Under the pieces are notes generated by a model. The model saw only the letters and a program-made list of their open reading frames with translations, did not search any database and was not told where the DNA came from. A program made the position numbers and the translations under genes. A DNA stretch of 64,000 nt from Hirsutella rhossiliensis (lineage: Eukaryota; Ascomycota; Sordariomycetes; Hypocreales; Ophiocordycipitaceae), in the NCBI RefSeq assembly GCF_020360975.1, contig NW_025408676.1:2170001-2234000 (forward strand), given 5' to 3'. Position 1 is the first letter of the stretch. Each line of letters begins with the position of its first letter. Of the stretch, positions 32,546 through 43,965 are shown piece after piece.

Positions 32546-32961
32546 AGGCGCCAGAAAGACCGCGGTCACGGCAAACAAGACACCCGCCTCGGTAACTGCC
32601 TTGATAGTTATCTCGTCCTGCATGTTGAAAAGTGGCAGCCTTCAACGGTGGAGAGGGTGGAATTTGGACTTGGAGTAATAAAAAATAAGTTACCAAAAAC
32701 AAGCGTTGAGGTTGAACTAGGAACAGATCAACAGACTATGCTAAAGTAGAGCATCCCGACATCCCGCACCAAAGAAAACAAATAAGCAACCGACCATCGG
32801 CCAACACGAAGAAGCAGCATCTCGGATCATTCTAGCTGATCATTCGGACTCGTAGTGCTGCATTCTCGATGGTTGGGCAAATTTCCTAGTATGACCCTTA
32901 CTTACGTGATACATTCTCTTAGACACACGGATCTAAACGGCCTGGCCGCCTGCTTAGATGG
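32546..32961. other. No gene recognised
   Basis: AT-richer spacer between the LINE-C tail and the 3' end of the coiled-coil gene. It may include that gene's 3' UTR. Confidence 0.4.
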
Positions 32962-34512
32962 TCACTGACGTGTCTGATTGCTGAAATCAAGACCAATGAT
33001 CAAGTCGCGGGGCGTCCGGTCACGGAGTTGCGCCGCCCGTTCTTCCGGTGTTCCAGTGCGCCCTAGAGTTGGGCTCGGATTCTGGTCCCTGGCAATGATA
33101 GTGGCTGGAGAATCTGACCATAAGACTTTCCCACCGTGCAGCATCTTGCCGTTGATCGTGATACGGGGGAACAGCGTGGCCACTATTGTGTGGTTTGCAA
33201 TACCAACTTTGCCGGCGTTGCGAACTCCAAACTCGGGGTAACTCTCCATATGCTCGTCTTCACCCATGAGAATCGTAACTTGAACAATATCACTGGCTGG
33301 CTGAGCTTCGTGAACCCATACCTGGGCTGCTCGGCGCAAAACTCATCGACCCGCCGATGGAACTCTTGCACATTTGCACGCGAGACCAACCGATCGAGCA
33401 GCCTTAGGATATAACCTCCAGCATCGACTACCGCCTCCGCAGCCGCCTCCAGCTCTGAATCGTCTTGGAATTTGGTAACCTGGTGGCGGAAAACTTGTTG
33501 TAGCTCTTTTCTTCCTCGAAAACTCGAGCATCTGGTCCGCTGCCTGCTTAAAGTCATGCGGGACGTAGAACGGGCGAAAGATGTACGCTGAGAGAGCTTC
33601 ACAGATGACGGCCTGTCCCGCCGCACGGCGCATTAGAACTGCCTCTTTGGTAGCCCCAGTTGACAAAGGGAGACTAGGAAAGCGGGATTGCAGGCTTTGC
33701 AATGGGGGATTAGAAGTCTATGACACTGTCAGTTAATGTCTGTTAACCTCGCTACGGTAGCAGCCAGCTCACCCTTGCAGCCTCGGGGTCGGACATGAAA
33801 TTCTTAACAATGGTGTGGGATACTGCTGCCAGAGAATTCAGCTGTTCTCTACTGTAGAAGGCGTCAGTCAACCGTTGTAATTTTAATAAGGCAAACCAGA
33901 TACCCACAGTCTTAACTCTCGAGTCTCGTCCACGTCATGAAAGAAACCAGAGCCAAGGTCTCCTCTCGCCTGCATCAGCTTCAATCTCAGATCGTCGCGT
34001 TCAGCTTGAGCCGCCTGGAGCTGAGATCGGTGTATAATGCAGTCTCTCTCCATTGTTTCTGTCTTCTTTTGGAGTCGATCACGTGCATTATTGGCCGAAT
34101 TGGCATTCAACTCGAGGGTTGCTACTTGTTTTTGTAGAGAAATGTCCCTGTCCTTGATCGTCTCTAGTTCCACTTGGAGTTCCTCCATCTTCCTTTGGTG
34201 AGTTTCCAAGATGGCCTTGTTTTGGTCAAATATCTTGTACTGTTCGCCAAACGTATGTGCTAGCACGGACCTCTCCTAGCCGCGGCCGCCTTATGCTGCA
34301 CCAGTTCCCCATTTAGCCGCAGGACTTCTTTTGTCTGATCGCCTAGCTCTCTCGAGTCGTTGCTTTTCGTCGATGAGGTGGGCGTAGTTTTGTATAGCGT
34401 CGGCGTCTCCTCCTACTTCTCGGGCGAGGCAAATGAGGGACCAAAGTTTAGAATCTTTACTGGTTTTGGAAGGGGGCCCTCTGGCTGCCGGCTTTACCTT
34501 GGACTCAGCCAT
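32962..34512 (-). pseudogene. Coiled-coil protein gene with intron, frameshifted as assembled
   Basis: Starts at ATG 34512 (MAESKVKPAARGPPSKTSK). After a block with LWSLICLAREVGGDADAIQN, a one-base change near 34350 gives ELGDQTKEVLRLNGEL, and another near 34270 leads into LAHTFGEQYKIFDQNK. A long heptad-rich coiled coil follows (QRKMEELQVELETIKDRDIS, then DRLQKKTETMERD). A likely 47-bp intron lies at 33726-33772 with donor GTGAGC, a CTGAC-type branch region and acceptor ACAG. The C-terminal part contains YIFRPFYVPHDFKQAADQ, then DAGGYILRLLDRL, and ends with YPEFGVRNAGKVGI and TPRDLIIGLDF to a stop at 32962. The well-kept protein character between shifts suggests a real host gene with consensus errors. 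The family is not recognised. Confidence 0.6.
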
Positions 34513-34710
34513 AGCAGCGAGAGACTGAATCCGCTCCCTGAACGATAGATGAATCATTTGGCTGCAGAGCCAAGCTGAAGAGGGCTTCGTCTCCATATCA
34601 TATAGGTGCGCCGCCAACACCCACCCTTATTCCACTGGCCGACCTCCAACTTGGCAGGCAGAATTTGAACCTCAGTTCTGCCTGTCGTGTTACCATAGAG
34701 GTGGTGTGAT

Positions 34711-36189
34711 CAGGGTGGTTTTCCATACATGGAAAGGCCTGCAATCGATAATCGGTATCGGCCCCACATTTATTGCAAGTATTGCAATACACCTTTCCAT
34801 ACTTGGTCCGTGCACGACGACAAAATGTCACTGAAGACACCTTCGACAAGATGGACAAATTCACACCATATGGTGAATTAAAAATACGAAGTAATTGATT
34901 GAGCTCAATGATAATGTCCAAAAGAGAGGGTAGGCAAATCTTACGTGTTTTGTTCCAAGACGAGGAGGGAAATCAGACGGGAATTTGCACGAATTCTCAC
35001 GCCACGGTCACGCCACCGCCCCCCTCTTCAAGACATTGTTCTTCACCCAATGCTTCAACCAATTCTCCTTTTCAATTTGGTCCGCATCCAATTGTGCCCT
35101 TTCCCAGGAGATCGTACGACGAGCCCCTGAAAACACCCGTTCCGGCTCGTCGCTCATCGCTGGCATTGATAGGATGTCTATTGCCATTCGTGATAACTTC
35201 GGCCGTCGGTTCCTATGTCGCTCTTGAAGCCACCATGATAAAGCAGTTGTTGGCGCAATCTCATATGGATCACCTGAGATGTAATCTTCATACTCGTCTT
35301 GACTTGTAGGTCGAGCACAATTCTGCAGATTTCTTGAAATACGATCAAATGCATCAAGGCCATTGTCTTCTTCTTCGTCCAGTACATGATACGAAATTGT
35401 ACCGTCGTTTGTATTTCGGTAAGAGTAGCAAAGGTCTTTGACCCGTTTGAAAGCAGTTTTATGCCACTTCTTCTAATTTGAGTGGATGTACGTCGTGCGA
35501 TAGCTTGGATGAAGGACCAAAGAAGCGGCGTAATAGGGCGAATTCTCTTTATTGATAATTTCTTGGTCAAGGTAGCCTTTGAAGACACGGCCCAGATCCC
35601 ACGCTTGCCCGTAGAGTTGATCAAATCCTTCGATGATGGACGGTTGAAGAGGAGATAAATTCTCTGCGACGTTGATGACATACTTTCTTGCCCTCAGGGT
35701 GTTTTCGAAAGCTGGCGGTGACAGAAGTACTGTAGGATCATTCTGGGGACAATAAAGATAATATATGAGGCGGTTCCTGCCTTTGAACTCCGCTTCCCCT
35801 AACCCTTTTACTACCGGTACATTACTGCCAGATGAGCATGTTTTCATGATCCAAAAGCAGGTTTTTCTCTTGTCTTGGGAGATATAGACGCGAATGAATC
35901 CGAAGCAATGGATTCAGAATCGAAGAAACATAACTAACACAGGCTCAGAATCCATTGTCGCCAGGTGATAATGGTATGCTGTGGGTTGGTGGTGAGGCTG
36001 ATTTTGTGGATGTGCGGATTTGTAGCGGGGGTTCCAGGCCCACAGCCCCTGTAGGTAGCCCCCTGTAGGAACCCTTGTTAGTGGCGTGGTTCAGCCAATA
36101 GTATGGAAATACATGGATCCATATCCATACCTATTCCATGCCATTCATGGAAAGGGTATTTCCATATTTAGATATGGAAAACCACCCTG
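34711..36189 (-). mobile_element. hAT DNA transposon, internally deleted, intact ends
   Basis: The ends are inverted repeats with the perfect core CAGGGTGGTTTTCCATA, and the 8-bp target duplication GGTGTGAT flanks them (34703-34710 and 36190-36197). Subterminal TTCCAT repeats lie inside the right end. It encodes the C-terminal part of a hAT transposase on the minus strand but lacks the N-terminal BED finger and most of the catalytic core, so it is a 1,479-bp deletion derivative. The 8-bp duplication and the dimerisation domain together define hAT. Confidence 0.93.
35008..35847 (-). pseudogene. hAT transposase C-terminal half, one in-frame TAG
   Basis: One frame of 280 codons, broken by a single TAG after YRTTYIHSN, probably TGG to TAG. 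Upstream of the stop: FDQLYGQAWDLGRVFKGYLD and SPYYAASLVLHPSYR. Downstream: KKWHKTAFKRVKDLCYSY, an acidic DEEEDNGLDAFDRI, and the hATC dimerisation block ALSWWLQERHR, KLSRMAIDILSMPAMSDEPE, RVFSGARRTISW. It ends at TGA 35008-35010. The first catalytic residues are missing because of the N-terminal deletion. Confidence 0.88.
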
Positions 36190-36950
36190 GGTGTGATTGT
36201 GACCAGACTAGATTGGCCAACGAGTGGGGTGCTGGGCAAACCGTTGACACAGCGACCCATGCAGGAGGCCATCCAGTTGTTACTATATGTGGTTCTTAAT
36301 GCAGAGTCATAGATTGTACGCGAGACTTCCCCTTCAAGGACTAGTCGACGTTAGTTAAGGCTACGACGGATGGTGGGCCGAAGGATCACTCCTGGAGTAC
36401 CAAGGACGAATGGTTCTAGCCACCAACCTAGTGGAGTGCTGCCGTCAGCGCCGCTCTGCAACTCACGCGAGTGAGAGGAGCATCGAGTGCAGGGCCAACA
36501 GCATAAGTCGGGCAAATCATAGATTGACACGCTGTTGGGGGCAAATGCGAGACCTGCAAGGACGGCCGGGGCAACGAATACGTAGTTGCAGCCTTTTGCA
36601 TTAAGATACTACATTGCTATAACCAACCGCATATAAAGTACATGTTCTCGGCCGGAGATAAGAGGGACTACTCCACTACTCCACGACCCACCTTGCTCTC
36701 AAAATTTAAGCCTCACCCATGAGGGGTCTCCAGCTTCTCCCACCAATCTGCTACCTTCCAGTCACAGGGCCCCATTTAGGCATCGCCGTCCCTGCAGGCA
36801 TCACCTTCGCCTGGTGGCCGCGAGTCTCAGTTACGGAATTATTCTACATTGTGTCCGTATGTGTTGCGTCGACCAGCGCAATGGCGCCGGCGGGGCACGA
36901 GCTAGAGTGGCTCCCACTCGCGGTATCGCAGGTCAGGCGGCAGCATACAT
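36190..36950. other. No gene recognised
   Basis: Only short open frames are present. The last 100 bp may belong to the 5' part of Helitron-3, but no matching protein block was seen. Confidence 0.35.
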
Positions 36951-38689
36951 GTGAAGGACGTCGACTCCAATCGGCGAGTATCTATCCGGCGGGCGCGAGA
37001 GCAGCTTCCGCCGAGATCCTCCTGCCTCGTCGATGACGTTCAACTACTCCGGCGGTCGCTGAGGACGCAAAGCCCGGCCTCGGGAGGCGACGGGGATCCC
37101 GCTGGCGCACTCGGCGAGGATGGGGTGGAGGGGCCACGCCCGGCGGACCACGACGCGACCTCGGCGTACCAGTCCGACAACGTCGGAAACGCAACGCGAC
37201 TGATCGACCTCGCCCGAAGCGCGTCCGGGGTGAGCCAGATCACAGCGGGATCGCCCGAGCTTTCGGGAATGATACAGCAGCTGTGCGCTTCCAGCAATCA
37301 GCGGCGGCGCTGGCCTCGACGGCCGAGCTCCGGGCCGCCATCGTGACGGAATGGGGCGGGAGGCACATCGACATGCTGGGACAGGTGTTTTCCGGGGCCG
37401 CGGTGCCGCCGCTCAGCAGGTCCAAGGCCGTCTGGAGCATAGCCCTGCCTTCGTTGACACTATTGCTGCTGCTGCTACTGAGCCTCTGCTGCTCGGTCGT
37501 GTTATTGGTCGTGGCTTCAGCTGGCGCCAAACGCGTTGCAATCCTGGCGCTCTGCTTTGTCCCATCTGCCGTATCTTCAAGCTGTCGTGTGGCTTCCCGA
37601 ATCTTGCTGCTAGGTCTCGTGACGAGACTCGAATTTTTTCGTGGGCGTAGGAGCGGGTGTCGCGCCCTGCCCCACTATGATGACGGCCTCAGCCGACTCT
37701 TCCCTGATGGAGCTCCTTAATCCTCCGGTGCTGTTCTTTCGAGGAGGATGTCGGTTGAGCTCGGAACGCACCGTATGCAGTGTCGACTCTCGTTCGTCTT
37801 CCCGCGGGCGATGTCCGCGGCCAGTTTACCAGCAGCGGCGACATCCGCCCCGCGTGTCTAAATAAGCGTTCACCGTGGTGACGCCGCTCAACAGGAACCG
37901 GTGGAACCTCAATATGGAGGCGAACCTGGCGTTCCGGGTCCAGGATCGGTCGACGATGCGCACCTTCATCTCTGAGCACAGGTGGAAGGAGGGCCTGCCG
38001 AAGGAGGAAGAGGCCATCATGATGCTCAACTAGGGCGACGACAGCGCGATCCCGGTGCCGGCCGTCTTCATGTTCGTGCCGGGGATGCCGGTCGTCGTGA
38101 CCCAAAACACCCACCAGGGGCTAAAGCTGACCAACGGCGGCGGCTACACGGCGCTGGAGGTCATCGTCGACAAGGCGTACCCGGGCCACCGCGTCTCGGC
38201 CGACACGACGATGCACTTTGGGCCGTGGCGTCGGAGACGACCAAGGAGTACTACTTCGTCGGAATGCCACCCGGCACCATCCTGCTGACGCCAATGAGTG
38301 TCAAGATCCAGCGCCAGCGGAAGCGGCCGTGGCAGCGCAACGACGTCAGCCGAAAAGGCCTGCCGTGCGCGGCGGCCTTCGCATGTACCGACTACAAGGT
38401 GCAAGGCAGAACGTTCGAGCGCGTGGCCCTCGAGCTACGGGGAGCACGGGCGACGAACGTCGACGGGCGGGTGGTGCCCGCGCAGTGCGACCCGTATGGC
38501 CTGTACGTGCAACTCTCGCGGTGCCGGACGCTAGACGCCAGCATGCTCGTCTCCAAGGTGCGGAAGAGAGACCTGGTGGGGAACCGGGTGCCCGAGGAGA
38601 TGAGCGGCGCGCAAAGCAGGTTAGAGGAGCTGTGCGGCAGAACCATCAGGGGAGTGCTTCGCTGGCTAGGCGATTGCGCCGAAATCTAG
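36951..38689 (+). mobile_element. Helitron-3, deletion derivative of the Helitron-2 lineage
   Basis: The 5' part (36951-37434) matches the linker before the helicase of Helitron-2, for example NATRLIDLARSA against DATRLIDVVRGA, SPELSGMIQQLC and QVFSGAAVPP. The 3' part (37865-38689) matches the helicase C-terminus, for example TVVTPLNRNRWNLNMEA, VGMPPGTILLTPM and the YVQLSRC block. Walker A and B motifs are absent; unrelated sequence occupies 37435-37860. One CAG to TAG stop lies near 38032 and the frame changes near 38215. Confidence 0.8.
37435..37860 (-). other. Foreign segment replacing the helicase motor in Helitron-3
   Basis: Read on the minus strand, about 37430-37640 gives an open, helical, charged stretch (SSKIREATRQLEDTADGTKQ, later EQQRLSSSSSNSVNEGRAML). 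It has no counterpart in Helitron-2 and is antisense to the Helitron frame. Gene-fragment capture is a known Helitron property and is the likeliest source; the donor gene is unknown. Edges are set by where similarity to Helitron-2 stops and resumes. Confidence 0.55.
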
Positions 38690-38838
38690 CGGGGAGACGG
38701 ACGAAAGGCGTGGAGGGAAAAGGTGAGGATCGTCGCCCGAAGTGCGGCGATACGGCGACGACCCACCGCGTTATGCTTGATTGGCAGGATTTATTGATAC
38801 GGATGGTCATTTCTCTATAAAATTAACAGGTAATTATG

Positions 38839-39092
38839 TGTCGAGAAGAAGGTCTGAACGGGTTAAGGCCCCTAGGTCTCCCTAGGTAATACAGCTTGAA
38901 ACCGGGTAAGAAGGGGGTTCTGCAGACTGTTCTTTCTTCTTCCTAGACCACTGAGGGGTCCGGAGGATCTCCTAATCGAACGGGGACCTCTTGAGGAGTT
39001 CGGCATATCTCTCACTGGCACGGGGACCTCGAGAGATTGAACTATTGATCAAATGGTTGATTGGGAAGATCAAGCTGAAGTTGCTGAGCCTG
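38839..39092 (+). mobile_element. Copia-1 family LTR fragment, diverged
   Basis: Starts TGTCGAGAAG and follows the LTR for about 250 bp, with more substitutions than the other copies (for example GTCTGAACGGGTTAAGG). It breaks off within the U3-like part. No partner end was found. Confidence 0.82.
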
Positions 39093-39369
39093 CTGCGATT
39101 GTCTGTGGTTGCCAGTTGCTCTCCTTCACTTTCCAGCATAAGCGTAATGAATGAGTGATTGTCGCTGCCTTCCTCAGGATGGGGCGTAGTACGCTGGAGC
39201 AGCTGACACTTCATGCTCGGCTTGCCGCTGCTATCAGAGCTGTAGTCGTCGGCAGTAAGCTCGTCGCCATCTGCAGTTTGGAATCCGATCGCTGCTTCGT
39301 TTGTGGAGGTGATCAGGGCACATCTGAACACCTGGAAACTCTCTACAACGTGGAGGCCAGGGTCAGAGG

Positions 39370-39398
39370 AGCCTATAGTCCTATTAGGACTATAGGCT
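39370..39398. repeat. Palindrome with 13-bp perfect arms
   Basis: AGCCTATAGTCCT and its exact reverse complement are separated by ATT. It lies about 60 bp upstream of a TATA-like sequence, a layout seen in some LTR or MITE ends, but no element borders could be set. Confidence 0.85.
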
Positions 39399-39829
39399 CA
39401 GCGCTCTGAATAGTCCCGACCATTAAGAGGACTATTAGCCCAAACTATAGCCCAAAAAAGAGATATAAATAGGGACTTAGATTTAGGGCAGAAAGAAAGG
39501 AACATGGACACAGAAATACACAACAACTACCCATTTTCTACAATATATGCCCTTTCTGCTGACTTTCTTCGTGAGAGCAGCTGCTAGCCTTGGGCCACGC
39601 CACACTTCATCGGCAGCGCGGGCAAAATCCGCTCTCACGCTGTGAGGAGTCTCCAGCTCCAAACTAATCAGCAATGAAGTGGAGAGCTCAGCAGAGCAGA
39701 AAGCAGACCAAAGTCAGAACAGGCCATTCCAGCGTGTGTCTGTGGGAGCCAGGGGGCCACAGTTACATGGACTGCCGACAACATCTAACGGCAGCAAATA
39801 GCGCACCAACGCTAATGTGGAAGGGGGCT

Positions 39830-39917
39830 ATTGCACCAAAAGTAGAACGCGCGCTCCAACAAGTGGTTCGCAATTGACAGTTATGGCATGTGGTCTGTGT
39901 CACTCTGTGTGTGACAG
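39830..39917 (+). repeat. Dispersed repeat R2, copy 2
   Basis: Inverted match of 533-612, sharing CGCAATTGACAGTT and the GCGCGCTCCAAC block. Confidence 0.65.
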
Positions 39918-40509
39918 GGGCCGAGACGAACCGTAGGATGCATGCTAATTTGTGATTCTCTTGCGGTTATTCGTTACAGTCACAGAGCCGCATTCCAGCT
40001 GGTCTAAGCTAGCTGTCAGAGCACGCATCTTCCCCGCCAGACGAAAATCTATTGCTGCTCAGCAGAAGGACCAAGCAAGGCAAGGCTCAAGAAGACGCCG
40101 ACAGTTAGAGTTTCTACGACGGACCCTAGAATGATGGTGAGAAACAAAAGCACGCATCCAAGGTTCGTACCGGCGGCACAACCACGACCGCAGCCAGCCA
40201 AGCTCGTGCGAGCCGAATTCCACTCACCGGCCAAAGCACGCCAAAGGCATCGCAAAAGCACCGAGGGTGGTCGAGGAGGACGCCATCGTCTTAGATAACA
40301 CTGGCGTTCGCGCCCCGGGGGCCACTTGCGGATTTTGATATTCAGAACAAATAACTCGCATGCAATGGAAATATCATATTGATAGACTGAACTGTGCTTG
40401 GCCTTCCGGCCTAAGGAAACAGCGATACTAGCGCTCAAACCCGAATGCCAGCGTCTAGAGGCGTGCGCGCGCTGCACTAATCTGAAACGCCGTATTCCAC
40501 ATAGCTGCC

Positions 40510-40875
40510 TCACAACTTCATTGAAGAGATGAGCTTATTCCGTATTTCTTGAGGGCTCCACGTTCCATCTATTGGGACCAATGCCGTTGAAACAGTTTTG
40601 CCTTTCTCCTTTTTCAGTGTTGAGATAGTTGTTTCGTTATTGATCTGAACCTGAAGGTTATAGCTTTGGGGATCACCGCTCGTTTTCTTCATGCGGAAAG
40701 TTCTGTCAGCAAAATAATGAAGCCTTTTGGGATTAGCAAGCGCACTCACACCCTGCATATCTAGCCGGAAATCAGTGTCCTTGAATATCGTGTGTTCTCC
40801 GTCTGTGATATCTTGTAGTTTATTGTCGGGGATGCCTTCAATAAATGTCTTAAGGGCTTTGCTAGCTTTACCCAT
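40510..40875 (-). CDS. Small uncharacterised protein, 121 aa
   Basis: An uninterrupted frame from ATG 40875 (MGKASKALKTFIEGIPDNKL) to TGA/TAA at 40510. It is hydrophilic, with a lysine-rich middle (STLKKEKGKTVST) and a C-terminal WSPQEIRNKLISSMKL; no signal peptide, membrane segment or known motif is visible. One of the few complete frames in the window with protein-like composition. A second minus frame upstream (40761-41039) overlaps it and could be a 5' exon in another phase. I do not recognise the family. Confidence 0.5.
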   Translation of the reverse strand: MGKASKALKTFIEGIPDNKLQDITDGEHTIFKDTDFRLDMQGVSALANPKRLHYFADRTFRMKKTSGDPQSYNLQVQINNETTISTLKKEKGKTVSTALVPIDGTWSPQEIRNKLISSMKL

Positions 40876-41603
40876 GCTGGACTGAGGTTCTCCGTGAGAA
40901 ACGTGGCGTTTATCTCGTGTCGAGGAGGGTTGGCGATGTAAGGGAGGAGCGAGAAGATATAGCTGGCACTGGTGAAGGATTCGAATTCATCCACCCCAAA
41001 CCCCACACCCCACCAGTACTTTCTCGGCAAAATCTTCACTGCGCAGAGAACCCCTGCTTTGCTCTAATAAAATCTTATCCCATCATTAGGCGCTATTGCC
41101 TAACAGATGCAGGGTCGCATGCTTTAGATGGATATCGGAGATAGATGTCGGACGGGCAGCGGGCTTTGCTCCTTTCAATCCCATCTAATCATTAGGCGCT
41201 ATGGCTCATTAAGTGCAGGCTCACATGCTTTAGGCGACAGGGAGGCAACCCGATCGTGGGTTGCGCAAAGGAGCCTTGAGGAACGAGGGGGGTATTGCAT
41301 TGGCAGGGGGATCAAAAACCAACAAGGGTTAAAGAGGCCTTAGCGGCCGGCGCGGGAGGGCCAGGTATGGAGGAAGGCATTGGCACGAGCAGCCAATGGA
41401 AAGTAGGAAGGCCGGCCAATCAGGAGGCAGCTGGTACGGCCTGAACCATGCCGACCGGGTGGGCCCTGCGCGGAGATGGATGCGACTTGCTCTGTTCGCC
41501 CCTAGCGGCGACGGAAAAACTTTCGGGCGACATGGACGGAGGCGACACGTTTAAAACATGGACGCCTCACCCCGCCTTTCGGTTGCTACAGGTTCTCAAA
41601 GCA
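40876..41603. other. Intergenic, no gene recognised
   Basis: Spacer between the small minus-strand ORF and the APH-like gene. Two related stretches, CATCATTAGGCGCTAT near 41081 and AATCATTAGGCGCTAT near 41188, each followed by TGCAGG then CACATGCTTTAG-like sequence, form an imperfect direct repeat about 107 bp apart. Confidence 0.4.
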
Positions 41604-42769
41604 ATGGCATCACCAAAGCAGCAGTCAAAGGGGTTCGAATGGGTGCCGACAACTTTCTCACTCGAGCCTCGCTGGACCACTGAAATCGACCCCGAATCGA
41701 TCAAGAGAGTGATCGAGGCAACCACAACGGCACGCTGTCTCCAAGTAAAATTCTTGGCCCAAGGAGCGTTCAACAAAATCTACACAGTCTGCATAGATGG
41801 CGGAACTCTCATTATGCGGGTGTCATTACCGGTTGACCCTGAGTGGAAGACAGCCAGTGAAGTTGCCACCATGGAATGGATTCACGACAACACCGCGCTT
41901 CCGCTACCAAGGGTCCTTGCTTATCAAAGTAATCAAGATAATGCTCTTGGGTTTGAGTGGATTCTCATGACGAAGATGCCAGGCAAAACATTGTCTAAGG
42001 CCTGGAGATCAATCGACATGGAGGCGAAACAGAAAATAGTTCATCATTTCGCATTGTATGCGTCCGTTTTGTTTAAGAATCAACTGCGCGGCATTGGCAA
42101 TATCTTCCTAGATCCGAGAGAAAAGTCTCATGGCAAGACCAAGTTTACTGAAGTGGGAGGATTATCTCGATGCAGTTTTTAAGTCGCTTGCAACAAAGCG
42201 TTCCGCGAGGACCATTTCGATCAAGCAAAGACTGGATCGCAGCACGTTTGTCTCTCAACGAGTATGAATGCAAATCGACATTGGCCAATAGTCAAGACGC
42301 AGATGACCTCGAAGATGCGCAGAGGACACTGGAAATCATCCAAAGGCTCCAAAGCATCCTCGGCGATGTCTTTCCCGAAAAGAGCGCACACCGAGAGCCT
42401 TCAATGCTCTGTCATGACGACCTTTCTCAGCATAATATTCTGGTGGACGAAAGCGGTACGTTGACTGGAGTTTTGGACTGGGAGTGCGTGTCAGCGGTTC
42501 CACTGTGGAAAGCATGCTCCTATCCTTCTTTCTTGATCGGTCCAAATCGGACTATGGTGCCCGACCGGAGCAGATATCGATTTGATGCCAATGGCGATCC
42601 TGGAAGTTTGTATTGGGAGCATTTGATGGAGCATGAGCTGACGCTCTTGCGCTGCTATTTTGTGGAAAGAATGCGAGTCCTTCAACCGCAGTGGGTCAGG
42701 GTTTTTGAATCGAGCCGTTTGCAAAAGACTTCGACTTGGCGGCGAATAGTCGCGATAGCGAGTTCTTAG
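41604..42769 (+). pseudogene. APH/choline-kinase-like phosphotransferase, one frameshift
   Basis: The first frame (ATG 41604, open from 41448) has FEWVPTTFSLEPRWTTE, a glycine-loop equivalent LAQGAFNKIYTV, then LIMRVSLPV with the ATP-contacting region, and MEWIHDNTALPLPRVLAY. Near 42150 the reading shifts by one base beside GGG, and the second frame continues with IISMQF, VPRGPFRSSKDWI, the catalytic loop CHDDLSQHNILVD (HDD about 42413-42421) and the metal-binding LDWECVS near 42476. It ends at TAG 42767-42769. These are the hallmarks of the aminoglycoside phosphotransferase (APH) kinase family, which is large in ascomycetes and mostly of unknown substrate. Catalytic residues are intact, so a single indel, possibly a consensus error, separates it from a functional gene. 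Confidence 0.82.
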
Positions 42770-43965
42770 CACCGCACATTAACGAGTGGATCGATGCGAT
42801 AGTGGCCGGAACGAAAATGACGACCAGTTTGTACGACCAAATATATACGTCTTGAATTTAGACTGGAAATAGACAAATTGGCTTGCAATCGAACCTCTCA
42901 TACCAATGACGACAGATAGTGACTTAGGGGATGACAAGTTGATACATTGGCGAAGAGTGCCGAAGACTTTGACCCTCTACCCTTTACAACCCAGGGATGG
43001 GCATCTTACGAACGGGAATCGAATTCGATAGATTCATTCGACCCCCCTAGTCTTTACGAATGTCGAATCGAATTTCGTGGCGTTGAATTCGATGCGAATT
43101 GAGCGGGCCTAGGGTAGATTCGCATGGAATCGAACGCAGCGTATTTCATTCGCGGTCGAATCTAACCGCTGGCGCCCGTTCGATCGATTCTGTCGAACGA
43201 GTCTCGCCAAGCTGTCGATGTAGGCGCACGGCAGCCTCACAGGAAAATGGCACCACGGACCGCACAAGGATAAGTATGTGTTGGTGACAGCACAATCGAT
43301 ACTGTACAAAAAGGTCATGTTGAAGCCGAGTTTCGCGTGCAATCTAGCGTTGAGACCACAGGTGTCTGGAATGGGCGCGCAAAAGTGCATCCGCTGGCGA
43401 ATTGACAATCGAAGGCCGTGTGCGTCATTTGTTGGTCCTGCCTGTGTCAAGCCTGCATTACATGTTCGTCCGATAATGCAAGCCATTCTCTTGAGATGGT
43501 TGCCACATCTGCCCTGGAAAGGACTTGAGCGCTGGGGACCTTTGCATCTGCACGCACAGCCACGTACATAGCTAAGTACTACAATCATTGCTTGGTGGCG
43601 CCCTGCGAGTTTCTATTCCAAGCGCCGGAATAAGAGGATGACGCACCTGATTGAGCCCAACTCGAGCAACACGCCGCACTCAACTCGCCAAGCGCCGTAA
43701 CGTTGTGTCGGTCACCCATAATTTTCAGAGCAACCCCTCGATCCGAGCTCACCGCGGCGAAAACAAAAAGTGACTCACACCCACCCATGCCTGTCGGGGG
43801 ATATGGCTGACCTCAGATTCTATACGTTGAGCTAACGGCTGTGGAGCTGAAGTGCATAGGTGCAAAAACCCCGAACCAACCAGAGTAAAAACGTATCCCT
43901 CCCTGCAGCCTTTATTACCCTGCATAAAATGCAACAGGGAACCAACAGCATACCCAAGCGCTACC
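42770..43965. other. No gene recognised; TCGA-rich repeats
   Basis: Around 43010-43200 the sequence is dense in GAATCGA, TTCGA and GATTCG words, as in a decayed low-complexity or MITE-like region. The longer open frames on both strands look like shadows of this composition. Confidence 0.35.

Larger units (their letters stand above)
39093..40509. other. Repeat-rich, no gene recognised
   Basis: Contains a 13-bp-armed palindrome (39370-39398), a TATA-like GATATAAATAGG near 39458 and repeat R2 (39830-39917). A minus frame at 38972-39331 (IGFQTADGDELTADDYSSDS) has some protein character but no recognised family and overlaps the LTR fragment. Confidence 0.35.

Noticed and set aside
41081..41210. 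Imperfect direct repeat upstream of the APH gene as an LTR pair
   Set aside because: Repeats are under 50 bp with no element termini or internal domain; noted only within the intergenic entry.
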